Source of the DNA: Flavobacteriaceae bacterium
Lineage (GTDB): Bacteria; Bacteroidota; Bacteroidia; Flavobacteriales; Flavobacteriaceae
DNA: 57,277 bases
Direction: 5' to 3'
NCBI GenBank assembly: GCA_021647985.1
Contig: JAKITQ010000018.1
Span: 1-57,277 of the forward strand
In this document: positions 44,270 through 52,143 of the stretch, piece after piece
Layout: every line of letters starts with the position of its first letter
Position numbering within the stretch: the first letter of the stretch is position 1
Made by a program: the position numbers and the translations under genes
Notes under the pieces: generated by a model
The model's database searches: none
What the model saw: only the letters and a program-made list of their open reading frames with translations
What the model was told of the DNA's origin: nothing

Positions 44270-45427
44270 ATGCCAAGATACCATGCTTTAGGTAAAATCC
44301 CACCTAAGAGACATACTGTATTTAAGAACAAAAAAGGAGGTTTGTATCAGGAAGAACTTTTTGGAACAGCTGGTTTTGCAGGGATGTCATCATTAATTTA
44401 TCATTTACATCCGCCAACTGTGGTTTCAGAAGTGAAGCAAATTAAAGACCTAACACCAAAAATAGCTGTTGAAAAAAATATGAAAGCTTTAAGTTTTAAG
44501 GGTTTTTCCTTAAAACCAGAAGAAGATTATTTAAAAAGTAGAAAGACATTATTTGTTAATAACGATTTACATATAGGTTTAGCTGCTCCAAAACAATTTT
44601 CAAAAGATTATTTTTATCGCAATAGCGACACTGACGAAATGCTTTTTATTCATATAGGTTCGGGTACTTTACAAACCATGTATGGTGATTTAGAATTTAA
44701 GTATGGAGATTATTTGATAATTCCTAAAGGTACTACCTATCAAATAGATTTTCATACTGATGAAAATAGAATTTTATATATAGAATCATTTAGTCCAATC
44801 TTTTCTCCTAACCGTTACCGGAATAATTTTGGGCAATTTTTAGAGCATTCTCCATTTTGTGAGCGTGATTTTAGATTGCCAAAAAACCTAAAAACGCATG
44901 ATGAAAAAGGAACATTTAAAATTTTATCTAAAAAACAAGGTTTGCTTTGGGAATATACACACAGTTATCACCCATTTGATGTGATAGGCTGGGATGGCTT
45001 TAATTATCCTTACGCCTTTTCAATTCACGATTTTGAACCAATAACTGGTAGAATTCATATGCCGCCACCCATACATCAACAATGGGAAGCAGCAGGTTTT
45101 GTAGTTTGTTCGTTTGTTCCAAGAATGTATGATTATCATCCAGATTCTGTTCCGGCACCGTACCACCACAGTAATATTGATTCTGAAGAAATATTATATT
45201 ATGTAGATGGCGATTTTATGAGCAGAAATAATATTGAAAAAGGGCAAATTACACTGCATCCTGGAGGCATACCTCATGGCCCTCATCCTGGTGCGATAGA
45301 AAGAAGTGTTGGTAAAAAAGAAACTAGTGAATTGGCTGTTATGATAGATCCTTTTCGTCCGGTTATGATTACTGAAGAAGCTTTAAAATTAAAGGTGGAT
45401 GATTATTATAAGTCGTGGGTAAAATAA
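44270..45427 (+). CDS. hmgA: Homogentisate 1,2-dioxygenase
   Basis: 385 residues of the bacterial short form. It begins MPRYHALGKIPPKRHTVFK and contains GTAGFAGMSSLIYHLHPPT. The C-terminal cupin carries the iron ligands in YHHSNIDSEEILYYVDGDF (His, Glu) and HPGGIPHGPHPGAIE (His). It cleaves the ring of homogentisate to maleylacetoacetate in tyrosine degradation. It shares its pathway with hppD 500 bases downstream, although a four-helix-bundle gene has been inserted between them. The long 5' region contains a possible leader-peptide attenuator. Confidence 0.96.
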   Translation: MPRYHALGKIPPKRHTVFKNKKGGLYQEELFGTAGFAGMSSLIYHLHPPTVVSEVKQIKDLTPKIAVEKNMKALSFKGFSLKPEEDYLKSRKTLFVNNDLHIGLAAPKQFSKDYFYRNSDTDEMLFIHIGSGTLQTMYGDLEFKYGDYLIIPKGTTYQIDFHTDENRILYIESFSPIFSPNRYRNNFGQFLEHSPFCERDFRLPKNLKTHDEKGTFKILSKKQGLLWEYTHSYHPFDVIGWDGFNYPYAFSIHDFEPITGRIHMPPPIHQQWEAAGFVVCSFVPRMYDYHPDSVPAPYHHSNIDSEEILYYVDGDFMSRNNIEKGQITLHPGGIPHGPHPGAIERSVGKKETSELAVMIDPFRPVMITEEALKLKVDDYYKSWVK

Positions 45428-45430
45428 ATA

Positions 45431-45859
45431 GAATTGAGAGAAGAGAGAATTAAAATAAATATAACGTTTAAAAAGTGGGTTTAAGAAAAAGGCATAATTA
45501 TAAAAATCTGAAAATTTGGAAATTGGGATTAGAAATAGTAAATGATGTTTTTGATTTAATAAATCAATTTCCAAAGTATGAAAAATATGATTTAAGTTCC
45601 CAAATGAGTAGGTGTTCAATTTCTATCCCGAGTAATATTGCAGAAGGATCTGCTAGATCCAATAAGTCCTTTTCTTATTTTATCGATATTTCTTTAGGAT
45701 CTTCGTTTGAGCTGGGAACTCAAATACTAATTGCATACAATAGAAACTATATTGATAAAATTAAATTAGATATCCTTGAAGAAAAACTAGAAGAGTTTCA
45801 AAAAATGACAATGAGTTTTCAAAATAAATTGTAAAGTCTATTTTCTCTTCTCTTTATTC
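45431..45859. mobile_element. IVS-like cassette with complementary ends carrying a four-helix gene
   Basis: The flanks GAATTGAGAGAAGAGAGAAT (45431-45450) and, as reverse complement of 45840-45859, GAATAAAGAGAAGAGAAAAT match at 17 of 20 positions, so RNA from the unit would fold with its ends paired. The S23/four-helix protein family was first found in intervening sequences of bacterial 23S rRNA, which have complementary ends. Here the unit separates two consecutive tyrosine-pathway genes. Its mobility is inferred. Confidence 0.45.
45475..45834 (+). CDS. Four-helix bundle protein (S23/23S rRNA IVS family)
   Basis: 119 residues from a GTG start. Family motifs NLKIWKLGLEIVNDVFDL, YDLSSQMSRCSISIPSNIAE and GSARSNKSFSYFIDISLGSS are all present. 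The protein should fold as a four-helix bundle and pentamerise with a basic surface. Its function is unknown, though RNA or nucleic-acid binding is suspected from its occurrence in 23S rRNA intervening sequences. It is bordered by partially complementary sequences and lies within the hmgA-hppD pathway pair, suggesting later insertion. No ATG start is available without losing the N-terminal KxRxxY block. Confidence 0.88.
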   Translation: MGLRKRHNYKNLKIWKLGLEIVNDVFDLINQFPKYEKYDLSSQMSRCSISIPSNIAEGSARSNKSFSYFIDISLGSSFELGTQILIAYNRNYIDKIKLDILEEKLEEFQKMTMSFQNKL

Positions 45860-45934
45860 TTTTTTCTAACAACTAAATAATACTGAATTTAGCTAACCAT
45901 CAAATTGGTTTATTGACAAATAAAAAATTAAAAA

Positions 45935-47092
45935 ATGAGCAACTTAAAGAAAATAGAAAATTTTAATTACGGATTAGAAAAAATATTTCCTGAAGCAGAT
46001 GATTTTTTACCCTTGTTGGGAACAGATTATGTAGAGTTTTATGTTGGAAACGCCAAACAGGCAGCACATTATTATAAAACGGCTTTTGGCTTTCAATCTA
46101 TTGCATATGCAGGATTGGAAACAGGTATGTCTGATAGAACTTCCTATGTGTTAGGACAAGATAAAATACGAATTGTTTTTACAACACCTATGCCAGGGGC
46201 AGGTCACTCCAATATATTTGATCATATTACAAAACACGGTGATGGCGTTAAAGTTGTTGCACTTTGGGTTGATGATGCAACAAAATCTTGGGAAGAAACA
46301 ACCCAACGAGGTGCAAAATCTTATATGAAACCAATTATTGAAAAAGATGAAAATGGAGAAGTTGTACGTTCAGGAATTCACACTTATGGAGATACCGTAC
46401 ATATTTTTGTAGAGCGTAAAAACTATAAAGGAGTATTTTTACCAAAATATGAAAAATGGGAATCTAATATGAATCCAACCGATGTTGGTTTGCGTTATAT
46501 AGATCATATGGTAGGAAATGTTGGTTGGAATGAAATGAATATTTGGGCTGATTTTTACAACAAAACAATGGGCTTTGCAAACTTGATCACTTTTGATGAT
46601 AAAGATATTTCAACCCAGTTTACAGCGCTTATGAGTAAGGTAATGACCAATGGTAATGGAAGAGTAAAATTCCCAATCAATGAACCGGCAGAAGGTAAGA
46701 AAAAATCACAAATAGAAGAGTATCTTGATTTTTATAATGGTCCAGGTGTACAGCATATAGCTGTCGCTACAAATAATATATTAGAAACTGTAAAAGCAAT
46801 GACTGAAAGAGGTGTTGAATTTTTATATGTTCCTGGCAATTACTATGATACGGTTTTAGATAGAGTTGGAGATATTGATGAAGACCTTTTAGAATTAAAA
46901 GAATTAGGTATCTTGGTAGATAGAGATGATGAAGGGTATTTATTGCAAATTTTCACAAAACCTGTAACTGACAGACCAACCTTGTTTTTTGAAATTATTC
47001 AACGCAAGGGAGCACAATCTTTTGGCAAAGGAAATTTCAAAGCACTATTTGAATCTATTGAAGCAGAGCAGGAAAGAAGAGGTACACTTTAA
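45935..47092 (+). CDS. hppD: 4-hydroxyphenylpyruvate dioxygenase
   Basis: 385 residues with two vicinal-oxygen-chelate domains. The second carries the iron ligands in YIDHMVGNV (His), GVQHIAVAT (His) and LFFEIIQRKG (Glu). The first domain starts DYVEFYVGNAKQAAHYYKT. It converts 4-hydroxyphenylpyruvate to homogentisate, the substrate of the upstream hmgA product. Together they give two consecutive steps of tyrosine breakdown, or pyomelanin precursor supply if hmgA were off. The gene starts 100 bases after the four-helix gene. Confidence 0.97.
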   Translation: MSNLKKIENFNYGLEKIFPEADDFLPLLGTDYVEFYVGNAKQAAHYYKTAFGFQSIAYAGLETGMSDRTSYVLGQDKIRIVFTTPMPGAGHSNIFDHITKHGDGVKVVALWVDDATKSWEETTQRGAKSYMKPIIEKDENGEVVRSGIHTYGDTVHIFVERKNYKGVFLPKYEKWESNMNPTDVGLRYIDHMVGNVGWNEMNIWADFYNKTMGFANLITFDDKDISTQFTALMSKVMTNGNGRVKFPINEPAEGKKKSQIEEYLDFYNGPGVQHIAVATNNILETVKAMTERGVEFLYVPGNYYDTVLDRVGDIDEDLLELKELGILVDRDDEGYLLQIFTKPVTDRPTLFFEIIQRKGAQSFGKGNFKALFESIEAEQERRGTL

Positions 47093-47146
47093 TCCCGATG
47101 TCCGTGCTGAACTTGTTTCAGTCAGCATCTGCGGATTTTGGTTAAC
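47093..47146. repeat. Flavobacterial intergenic repeat (GTGCTGAACTTGTTTCAG type)
   Basis: GTGCTGAACTTGTTTCAG followed by TCAGCATCTGCGG is a known-looking repeat of Bacteroidota intergenic DNA, where GCTGAACTTGTTTCAGC forms a hairpin. It begins at the hppD stop and is more GC-rich than its flanks. The remaining 110 bases to the arsenite-efflux gene show no gene. Confidence 0.55.
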
Positions 47147-47258
47147 CCGCCGTACCGATCAGGTGTCCCTGTGGTTTAATACCTTTACACTTTGAGCGCA
47201 AGTAAATCACATAAATAGTTATAATCAACTAGATAAGCGTTTTTTAGCAGACCTTAAG

Positions 47259-48296
47259 TTAAGTATAATATCTTTTCTTCAACCAAAAAGAAACTCTCAC
47301 CAATAAAATCAAGGCAGGTACTTCAACCAAAGGTCCGATAACCCCAGTAAATGCTTGTCCGGAATTCAGCCCGAAAACAGCAATAGCGACAGCAATTGCC
47401 AATTCAAAATTATTACCGGCTGCAGTAAAAGCCACAGCAGCAGTTTTATCGTATGCAGCTCCTGTTGCTCTAGTAAAAAAGAAACCAATGATAAACATAA
47501 TGGTAAAATAAATTAAAAGCGGAACGGCTATAATTATAACATCCATAGGCAGTTGTACAATTAATTCTCCTTTTAAAGAAAACATAACAACTATGGTAAA
47601 TAAAAGGGCAATCAAAGTAATTGGTGAAATAGTGGAAATAAATTTTTTTGTATACCAAGTTTCCCCTTTGATTTTAACTAAAATGAGTCTACTAAAAATT
47701 CCCATAACAAATGGAAGCCCTAAATAAATAGCAACACTTTGTGCAATGGTATAAATGGAAATATCAACAATGGCGCCTTCAAATCCAAAATAAGGTGGTA
47801 GTATAGTAATAAACAACCAGGCATAAAAACTATAGGCAAACACTTGAAAAATACTATTTAAGGCAACCAAGCCAGCACCATATTCGCTACTTCCTTCGGC
47901 AAGGTCGTTCCAAACTAAAACCATTGCAATACATCTGGCAAGCCCAATTAATATTAACCCAACCATATATTCTGGGTAATCTTGTAGAAATATAATTGCC
48001 AATAAAAACATTAAAACAGGGCCTATTACCCAATTTAAAATGAGTGAAATAGATAATATTTTTACGTTCTTAAAAACTTTAGGCAACAGGGCATAATTTA
48101 CTTTTGCCAAAGGAGGGTACATCATTAATATAAGCCCGATTGCAATCGGAATATTCGTTGATCCGTTACTAAATGAATCAATTAATTTTGGAAATGATGG
48201 AACAAAATAACCGATACTAACACCCAAAGCCATGGCTATAAATATCCATAAGGTTAAGTAATTATCTAGAAAACTTAATTTCTTATTTAATGCCAT
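47259..48296 (-). CDS. arsB: Arsenite efflux transporter, ACR3 family
   Basis: 345 residues with about ten membrane helices, starting [20 protein letters not shown]. The conserved ACR3 block [18 protein letters not shown] carries the essential Cys, and [20 protein letters not shown] near the end is another family motif. It exports As(III), using the proton gradient, across the inner membrane. It is the last gene of an arsR-DUF6428-arsC-acr3 operon and starts 2 bases after the upstream stop, so translation is probably coupled. Confidence 0.96.
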   Translation of the reverse strand: MALNKKLSFLDNYLTLWIFIAMALGVSIGYFVPSFPKLIDSFSNGSTNIPIAIGLILMMYPPLAKVNYALLPKVFKNVKILSISLILNWVIGPVLMFLLAIIFLQDYPEYMVGLILIGLARCIAMVLVWNDLAEGSSEYGAGLVALNSIFQVFAYSFYAWLFITILPPYFGFEGAIVDISIYTIAQSVAIYLGLPFVMGIFSRLILVKIKGETWYTKKFISTISPITLIALLFTIVVMFSLKGELIVQLPMDVIIIAVPLLIYFTIMFIIGFFFTRATGAAYDKTAAVAFTAAGNNFELAIAVAIAVFGLNSGQAFTGVIGPLVEVPALILLVRVSFWLKKRYYT

Positions 48297-48298
48297 AT

Positions 48299-48928
48299 TT
48301 AATTTTTGATTTGTGAAAAAACATACAACATCTCTGTTGCTATTTGTAAACTTCGCTCTTTATACTTTTCTACTTGTTGTGGTGTATTGTCAAATACCTT
48401 TGGATCGTCGTATTTAAGCGCAATACGGTTTTCGGCTCCCGAAATATGCGGGCAGCCCTTATCTGCTTGGGCACAGGTCATCAATGCGGCAAAATGTGCT
48501 TTTGGATTAAAATCATCATCATAGGTTTTAGAAAACCCAATGATAGGATGCTCATTCTCAGTGTATTTAATGTTGTAAACCGGATTTTTATTTTCAGATA
48601 TGGTTTTGATTTTAAACCCAGAATTTATCAAAATTTTAATAATCATAGGGAATAAAGCAGTAGTCTCTGTGCCACCAGAATAACAAAACACATTATTAAT
48701 ATTGCAGTGATGGGCCATGGTTTGCGCCCACACTTGTGATAAATGACTTCTACGAGAATTGTGAGTACAAATAAAGTTGAGTCTGATTTTATTATTTTTA
48801 GAAACCTTTGATTGGACATAATCAATAAAAGGTTGAAGTATCTGTATTCTCGTTTTTGAAACTTTAGATATATCTAATCCCTTAATTTCTTGTTCTATTT
48901 TGGGGTAAAGTTTGGTTTTTGTATTCAT
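48299..48928 (-). CDS. arsC: Arsenate reductase, low-molecular-weight phosphatase type
   Basis: 209 residues. The phosphatase P-loop [11 protein letters not shown] contains the CX5R active site (Cys54 to Arg60). The second Cys-containing region is [15 protein letters not shown], matching the redox cysteines of thioredoxin-linked ArsC or arsenate-phosphatase relatives. An N-terminal extension of about 45 residues is present. It is predicted to reduce arsenate to arsenite for export by the adjacent ACR3 pump. It belongs to a different family from the glutaredoxin-type ArsC at 31.7 kb. Middle gene of the arsenic operon. Confidence 0.93.
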   Translation of the reverse strand: MNTKTKLYPKIEQEIKGLDISKVSKTRIQILQPFIDYVQSKVSKNNKIRLNFICTHNSRRSHLSQVWAQTMAHHCNINNVFCYSGGTETTALFPMIIKILINSGFKIKTISENKNPVYNIKYTENEHPIIGFSKTYDDDFNPKAHFAALMTCAQADKGCPHISGAENRIALKYDDPKVFDNTPQQVEKYKERSLQIATEMLYVFSQIKN

Positions 48929-48938
48929 TTTTTTAAAC

Positions 48939-49400
48939 TTAACAACAACCTGATTCTTGGGAGCAACAAGAGGCTTCTTCGGTTTCTGAAATTATTGATT
49001 TTTCTTCTGGTACACCACATTGGTCTTTAGCCAAACAATCTGTCTGTTTTGTTGTTAAAATAAAATGGGTGCCGTCAAAATCGAGTCCAAATTTACCAAT
49101 GGTTTCCGCTTGATATTCCACTTCTATTTCTAGATTACCAATGTTTAAAACTCTTTCTGAAAGTTCAATGATACGCAATAACTTTTCTGGGTGCAATCTA
49201 TGATCATAGTCATTGGCATTCCATAATTGAAAATTAACAACTTCTTCTTTTCTAACTGTGCCACCACAATCAATAAAGTGTTTGTTTATTTTTCCAATTT
49301 CAGTAACATGAAAATGATTGGGTACTAATTCTCCATTGGGAAACATAAATGAAATTTGTTTCAAAACATTTAAGCTTTCTTTAATTTGTGATAGTTTCAT
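48939..49400 (-). CDS. DUF6428 family protein with Cys-rich tail
   Basis: 153 residues. The core (LKQISFMFPNGELVPNHFHV, VTEIGKINKHFIDCGG, WNANDYDHRLHPEKLL) matches the DUF6428 proteins found in Bacteroidota arsenic operons. The C-terminus ends EEASCCSQESGCC and an inner DCLAKDQCG also carries cysteines, a composition suited to binding As(III). The function is not established; an arsenic chaperone or sensor is plausible. It lies 44 bases after arsR and 10 bases before the reductase gene. Confidence 0.85.
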   Translation of the reverse strand: MKLSQIKESLNVLKQISFMFPNGELVPNHFHVTEIGKINKHFIDCGGTVRKEEVVNFQLWNANDYDHRLHPEKLLRIIELSERVLNIGNLEIEVEYQAETIGKFGLDFDGTHFILTTKQTDCLAKDQCGVPEEKSIISETEEASCCSQESGCC

Positions 49401-49444
49401 ATTTTTAGATTTAAGATTTTACAATAATTGTTGTTATCTGTTTT

Positions 49445-49777
49445 TCAACAGCATTTATTTTTGATTTCAAAATCCTGGTTTAAAAAATCTTGCATCACTG
49501 TTTTCATAGCAGTCCAATTTTCAAGATCAATACAATAACAAACACTTGTACCTTCAACATTTCCTTTAATAAGACCTAAATTTTTTAACTCTTTTAAATG
49601 TTGTGAAATTGTTGGTTGTGCCAATCCAATTTCTTCAACCAAATCACCACAAATACAAACATTTGTTTTAAATAAATACTGCAATATCGATACACGTGCC
49701 GGATGGCCAAAAGCCTTGGCAAATATTGCAATTTCGTTTTGTGCATCTGTAAAAATTTCAGATTTTACTAATCCCAT
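49445..49777 (-). CDS. arsR: ArsR-family metalloregulator
   Basis: 110 residues. The winged helix-turn-helix reads VEEIGLAQPTISQHLKELKN. The metal-sensing helix has NVCICGDL (Cys41-x-Cys43), the ArsR CxC site, and the C-terminus ends KNKCC with two more cysteines. It represses the operon and releases DNA on binding As(III) or Sb(III). It is the first gene of the operon arsR-DUF6428-arsC-acr3. A TATTGCAATA palindrome lies 18 bases upstream of its start and is a candidate operator. Confidence 0.96.
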   Translation of the reverse strand: MGLVKSEIFTDAQNEIAIFAKAFGHPARVSILQYLFKTNVCICGDLVEEIGLAQPTISQHLKELKNLGLIKGNVEGTSVCYCIDLENWTAMKTVMQDFLNQDFEIKNKCC

Positions 49778-49795
49778 AAGCTTTCTATATTAGTT

Positions 49796-49805
49796 TATTG
49801 CAATA
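49796..49805. promoter_or_regulatory. Candidate ArsR operator
   Basis: Perfect palindrome TATTGCAATA, 18 bases upstream of arsR within its presumed promoter. Size and position fit an autoregulatory site; assignment is inferred. Confidence 0.35.
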
Positions 49806-49881
49806 TTACGATTAATATTTTAAATGCTATAATATATTTAAAATAAATGTTTACATTTATAAAAACCTGTCATTAATCATC

Positions 49882-50390
49882 TCTAAAAGAAACGATATAG
49901 ATATGACAAAAGGTATTGCCATTAGGTCAATCTTCCCGCCAAATGAAGATGGACATGTTGAAGCAGTACGCTATGGTATAGGATCTAGTTTTTGGAAAAT
50001 ACCAGTTGTTCCTATGGTTTATTGTAAAAGTGTATTTATCAGAATTTTAAAGTTTTTGAAACAACTAATATTTCATCCGGTAAATTGGATTGGTATGTAT
50101 TTTACCAAGAATCATTCCCAAAAAACTGTAATTTTATTGTTTATGCAGCATTTAGATAGTACAATAAACTTTAAAAGAGGCTGGTTTAACCTTCGATCCA
50201 ATGTATCTTCGGGATTAAACCTACACCTTTTATACCCATGGCAAAAACTATTGCCGATGAAGTTGCAAAAGCAATTGATGGAAATGCTTTTATGATGAGT
50301 ACAGATTATAATAACGGGAGCGCCAACAACAGCCCATATTTTAGGAGGTGCTGTAATGAGTAAAATAAAGCAGATGGTGAATTGATTTAA
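49882..50390 (+). pseudogene. GMC-family (cholesterol-oxidase-like) oxidoreductase remnant
   Basis: The frame reads SKRNDIDMTKGIAIRSIFPP, NEDGHVEAVRYG and HPVNWIGMYFTKNHSQKTVI, then shifts near 50210. It continues in another frame as KPTPFIPMAKTIADEVAKAI and, after a further shift, as ITGAPTTAHILGGAVMS, ending by about 50390. These are C-terminal blocks of GMC oxidoreductases of the cholesterol-oxidase type, where PTTAHILGG contains the active-site His. The N-terminal FAD-binding domain is missing entirely and at least two frameshifts are present, so it is a non-functional fragment. It is divergent from arsR. Confidence 0.8.
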
Positions 50391-50463
50391 ATATTTTTTT
50401 AGGACAAGTTGTTGACTTTCGTTTATTTTTTACACTTAAAAATAGACGTAAAAAACTAACTAA

Positions 50464-50538
50464 ATGCTTGTAAAAGTTTATGGTAGCGCTGTATTTGGCG
50501 TAGAGGCAACTACGATTACGGTAGAGGTACATACTTGA
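50464..50538 (+). pseudogene. Duplicated 5' fragment of comM
   Basis: The first 64 bases match the start of the intact comM gene at 52144 with only two mismatches (both synonymous). They encode MLVKVYGSAVFGVEATTITV, then the frame diverges and stops at TGA (50536-50538). It lies exactly 1680 bases upstream of the intact start. It represents the old 5' end of comM, or a partial duplicate, separated from the functional gene by an inserted segment. Confidence 0.9.
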
Positions 50539-50548
50539 GTGTTAATAA

Positions 50549-50576
50549 TAAAAACCCCTTACTAAATAAGGGTTCA
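50549..50576 (-). terminator. Terminator downstream of the 50601-50871 remnant
   Basis: On the minus strand AACCCTTA pairs with TAAGGGGTT (one bulge), followed by TTTATTATT. Confidence 0.5.
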
Positions 50577-50600
50577 TATAAATATATTCATTTTAAATAT

Positions 50601-50871
50601 TCAAAATGATGATTGTGATTCAATCACATTTACTTGTGAATTCACATTATTGATTCCTTCAACTAATACCCACAGGTGTTGGTAATGATTGATTAGCTTC
50701 TGATATTTTAACAGCCAATTCATCTACATCAAATAGGGTTGAAGGTATAGTTGATGCACATAGAATTCCACCAGTTGCAAATGCTTTTCCACCACCAGCT
50801 TGATTGATATGAATATGTGTTGTTTGATTATTATGAATGCTTGTGGAATATGTTACCCCTATAATAATTAC
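50601..50871 (-). pseudogene. Decayed gene of unknown function
   Basis: A minus-strand frame open from 50871 to TGA at 50659 reads YSTSIHNNQTTHIHINQAGG and LFDVDELAVKISEANQSL, clearly protein-like but without any ATG, GTG or TTG start. After the stop, a neighbouring frame continues VLVEGINNVNSQVNVIESQS to TGA at 50601, indicating a frameshift. A terminator follows. I do not recognise the family; the composition resembles small phage or element genes. Confidence 0.4.
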
Positions 50872-50917
50872 CTAGGTAAATACTTTTAATATATAAATAC
50901 TTTGTACATTTACACAC

Positions 50918-51238
50918 ATGAAAAAAATATTAAATAATCAATGGGTTGTTGTTATTGGTGGTGGCTTGATAGTTCTTTTATTATGGAAATACTTATTACC
51001 AATATTACCAGAAGGTAGAACAGCATTGAAATTCGTATTGGTTGTATTAGGATACCTATTAACTTATGGTGTTGTTTTATTTCATGTATTTTGGGTTTAT
51101 AACAAGTCAGAATTAAATAAGAAGTTTGTATTGGATATGATACTAGATTGTATTGTTATTATGATTTATTTGATAGTTGAAGCTTATGTTTGGGGTTATA
51201 CTGGAAAGCCAATATTAGTATTTTTCTTTTTAGATTGA
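50918..51238 (+). CDS. Three-helix membrane protein, paralogue A (function unknown)
   Basis: 106 residues. The N-terminus MKKILNNQWVVVIGGGLIVL leads into the first membrane helix (about 9-24); further helices follow at about 38-60 and 72-95. The stretch KYLLPILPEGR follows helix 1. The downstream gene encodes a paralogue sharing MKxxxNNxxxVVxxGGLI and KYxxPILP: 16 of the first 31 residues are identical. It lies inside the segment inserted at comM, has no recognisable enzymatic motif, and its stop is 5 bases before the next start. I cannot assign a function; immunity, toxin-like or ion-handling roles are all unproven. Confidence 0.6.
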   Translation: MKKILNNQWVVVIGGGLIVLLLWKYLLPILPEGRTALKFVLVVLGYLLTYGVVLFHVFWVYNKSELNKKFVLDMILDCIVIMIYLIVEAYVWGYTGKPILVFFFLD

Positions 51239-51243
51239 TATAG

Positions 51244-51555
51244 ATGAAGGAATTTTTTAATAATAAATATACAGTTGTTGTATTGGGTGGGTTGATACTT
51301 ACAATAATATTGAAATATGTTGCACCTATTTTACCAGATAAAATAATTTGGAAAGAATTGCTGAGTTATATGACTACTTTATTGATGTATGGTTTTATTA
51401 TTTGGAATTATTTTAATATAAATAAGAATATACCATTTAGTAAGACATATGTAATGGTTATTATATTAAACTCATTATTATTAATTCTATTTATTACAAC
51501 TGATGTTTTATATTACTTAAAAGATATTGGATTTTTTCTAAATTCATCTAATTGA
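51244..51555 (+). CDS. Three-helix membrane protein, paralogue B (function unknown)
   Basis: 103 residues. It starts MKEFFNNKYTVVVLGGLILT with a helix followed by KYVAPILPDK, matching paralogue A. Two more helices lie at about 42-60 and 71-92 (VMVIILNSLLLILFITTDVL). The conserved N-terminal third and divergent remainder suggest an old tandem duplication with specialisation. It is translated as an operon with paralogue A (5-base gap). No terminator is obvious after the stop. Confidence 0.6.
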   Translation: MKEFFNNKYTVVVLGGLILTIILKYVAPILPDKIIWKELLSYMTTLLMYGFIIWNYFNINKNIPFSKTYVMVIILNSLLLILFITTDVLYYLKDIGFFLNSSN

Positions 51556-51651
51556 TAAATATATATGTAAAGTTTTGTTTTAATGTTGTTTTTTTATGTT
51601 GTGATTTGGGGTGTAAAAAGCAAAAACCCCTGAATTTGTATTAAAAAGACA

Positions 51652-51780
51652 CTATAACTGAATATAATACACACTACCTTTTTCACTACTAACTTCATAT
51701 TTCTTTCCAAATTCAATTAATTTAGTTGCAAAAGGATTTGGTAATTCCTTTTCATTAAAACTTTTGTGCATTTTATTCAT
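51652..51780 (-). CDS. 42-residue protein of unknown function
   Basis: ATG at 51780 to TAG at 51652: MNKMHKSFNEKELPNPFATK, then LIEFGKKYEVSSEKGSVYYI and a short end. Soluble, Lys/Glu-rich, with a coding-like amino-acid composition. It is convergent with paralogue B and lies just downstream of another short frame. The family is not recognised. Confidence 0.4.
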   Translation of the reverse strand: MNKMHKSFNEKELPNPFATKLIEFGKKYEVSSEKGSVYYIQL

Positions 51781-51786
51781 ACAATA

Positions 51787-51915
51787 TTATTTAATTTTTT
51801 CATAAGGTTCAGAGGATGTAACTTCATATTCATACATATAGTCATCAGGTTCAGTTCTGTAACCACCTTTTAATACTTTACATTGATATTTATCGCCATG
51901 TTTAATGAAATTTAT
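51787..51915 (-). pseudogene. Short frame without a start codon
   Basis: A 42-codon minus-strand frame reads INFIKHGDKYQCKVLKGGYR and TEPDDYMYEYEVTSSEPYEK, ending TAA at 51787, six bases before the next minus-strand start. Its first codon is ATA with in-frame stops just upstream, so the start appears mutated. The composition is protein-like; the family is unknown. Confidence 0.35.
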
Positions 51916-51942
51916 TTTTTATTTTCATATAATTACGTCAAT

Positions 51943-51960
51943 CTTATATCATGATATAAG
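51943..51960. repeat. 18-base perfect palindrome
   Basis: CTTATATCATGATATAAG is a perfect 18-base palindrome between decayed frames in the comM-inserted segment. It may be an operator or the trace of an element end. Confidence 0.6.
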
Positions 51961-52050
51961 CATTTTAGTTTTATTTATTTTAATTATTACCCAATTATCA
52001 AATACTTCCGCGTCAATACTTTCTTTAAAATATTCATTACCTACTAGCTT
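51949..52050 (-). pseudogene. C-terminal gene fragment of unknown function
   Basis: A minus-strand frame reads KLVGNEYFKESIDAEVFDNW then VIIKINKTKM to TGA at 51949, preceded by an in-frame TAA and no start. Protein-like composition suggests the tail of a lost gene. Confidence 0.3.
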
Positions 52051-52143
52051 TTATAAACCTTGCAGGAAAGGAGTCTACGCAATCTGCGAGAACTTAGAAT
52101 GTTTACTTCCAATATTTAATTGCACTTAAAATAAACATACAAT

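Larger units (their letters stand above)
50528..52143. mobile_element. Inserted segment between the two comM 5' ends
   Basis: About 1.6 kb bounded by the 64-base direct repeat of the comM start (50464-50527 and 52144-52207). It contains decayed minus-strand frames (50601-50871, 51787-51915, 51949-52050), one intact small minus-strand ORF (51652-51780) and two paralogous membrane-protein genes (50918-51555). No integrase or transposase is visible. The structure fits a small integrative element or its remnant that re-created the 5' end of its target gene. Confidence 0.6.

Noticed and set aside
46989-47195. 68-residue ORF over the hppD end
   Set aside because: Out of frame with hppD and extending into the intergenic repeat, which yields typical spurious NPDVRAELVSVS strings.
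51905-52129. 74-residue plus-strand ORF before comM
   Set aside because: It overlaps protein-like minus-strand frames and an 18-base palindrome; composition is hydrophobic and AT-driven with no supporting signal.
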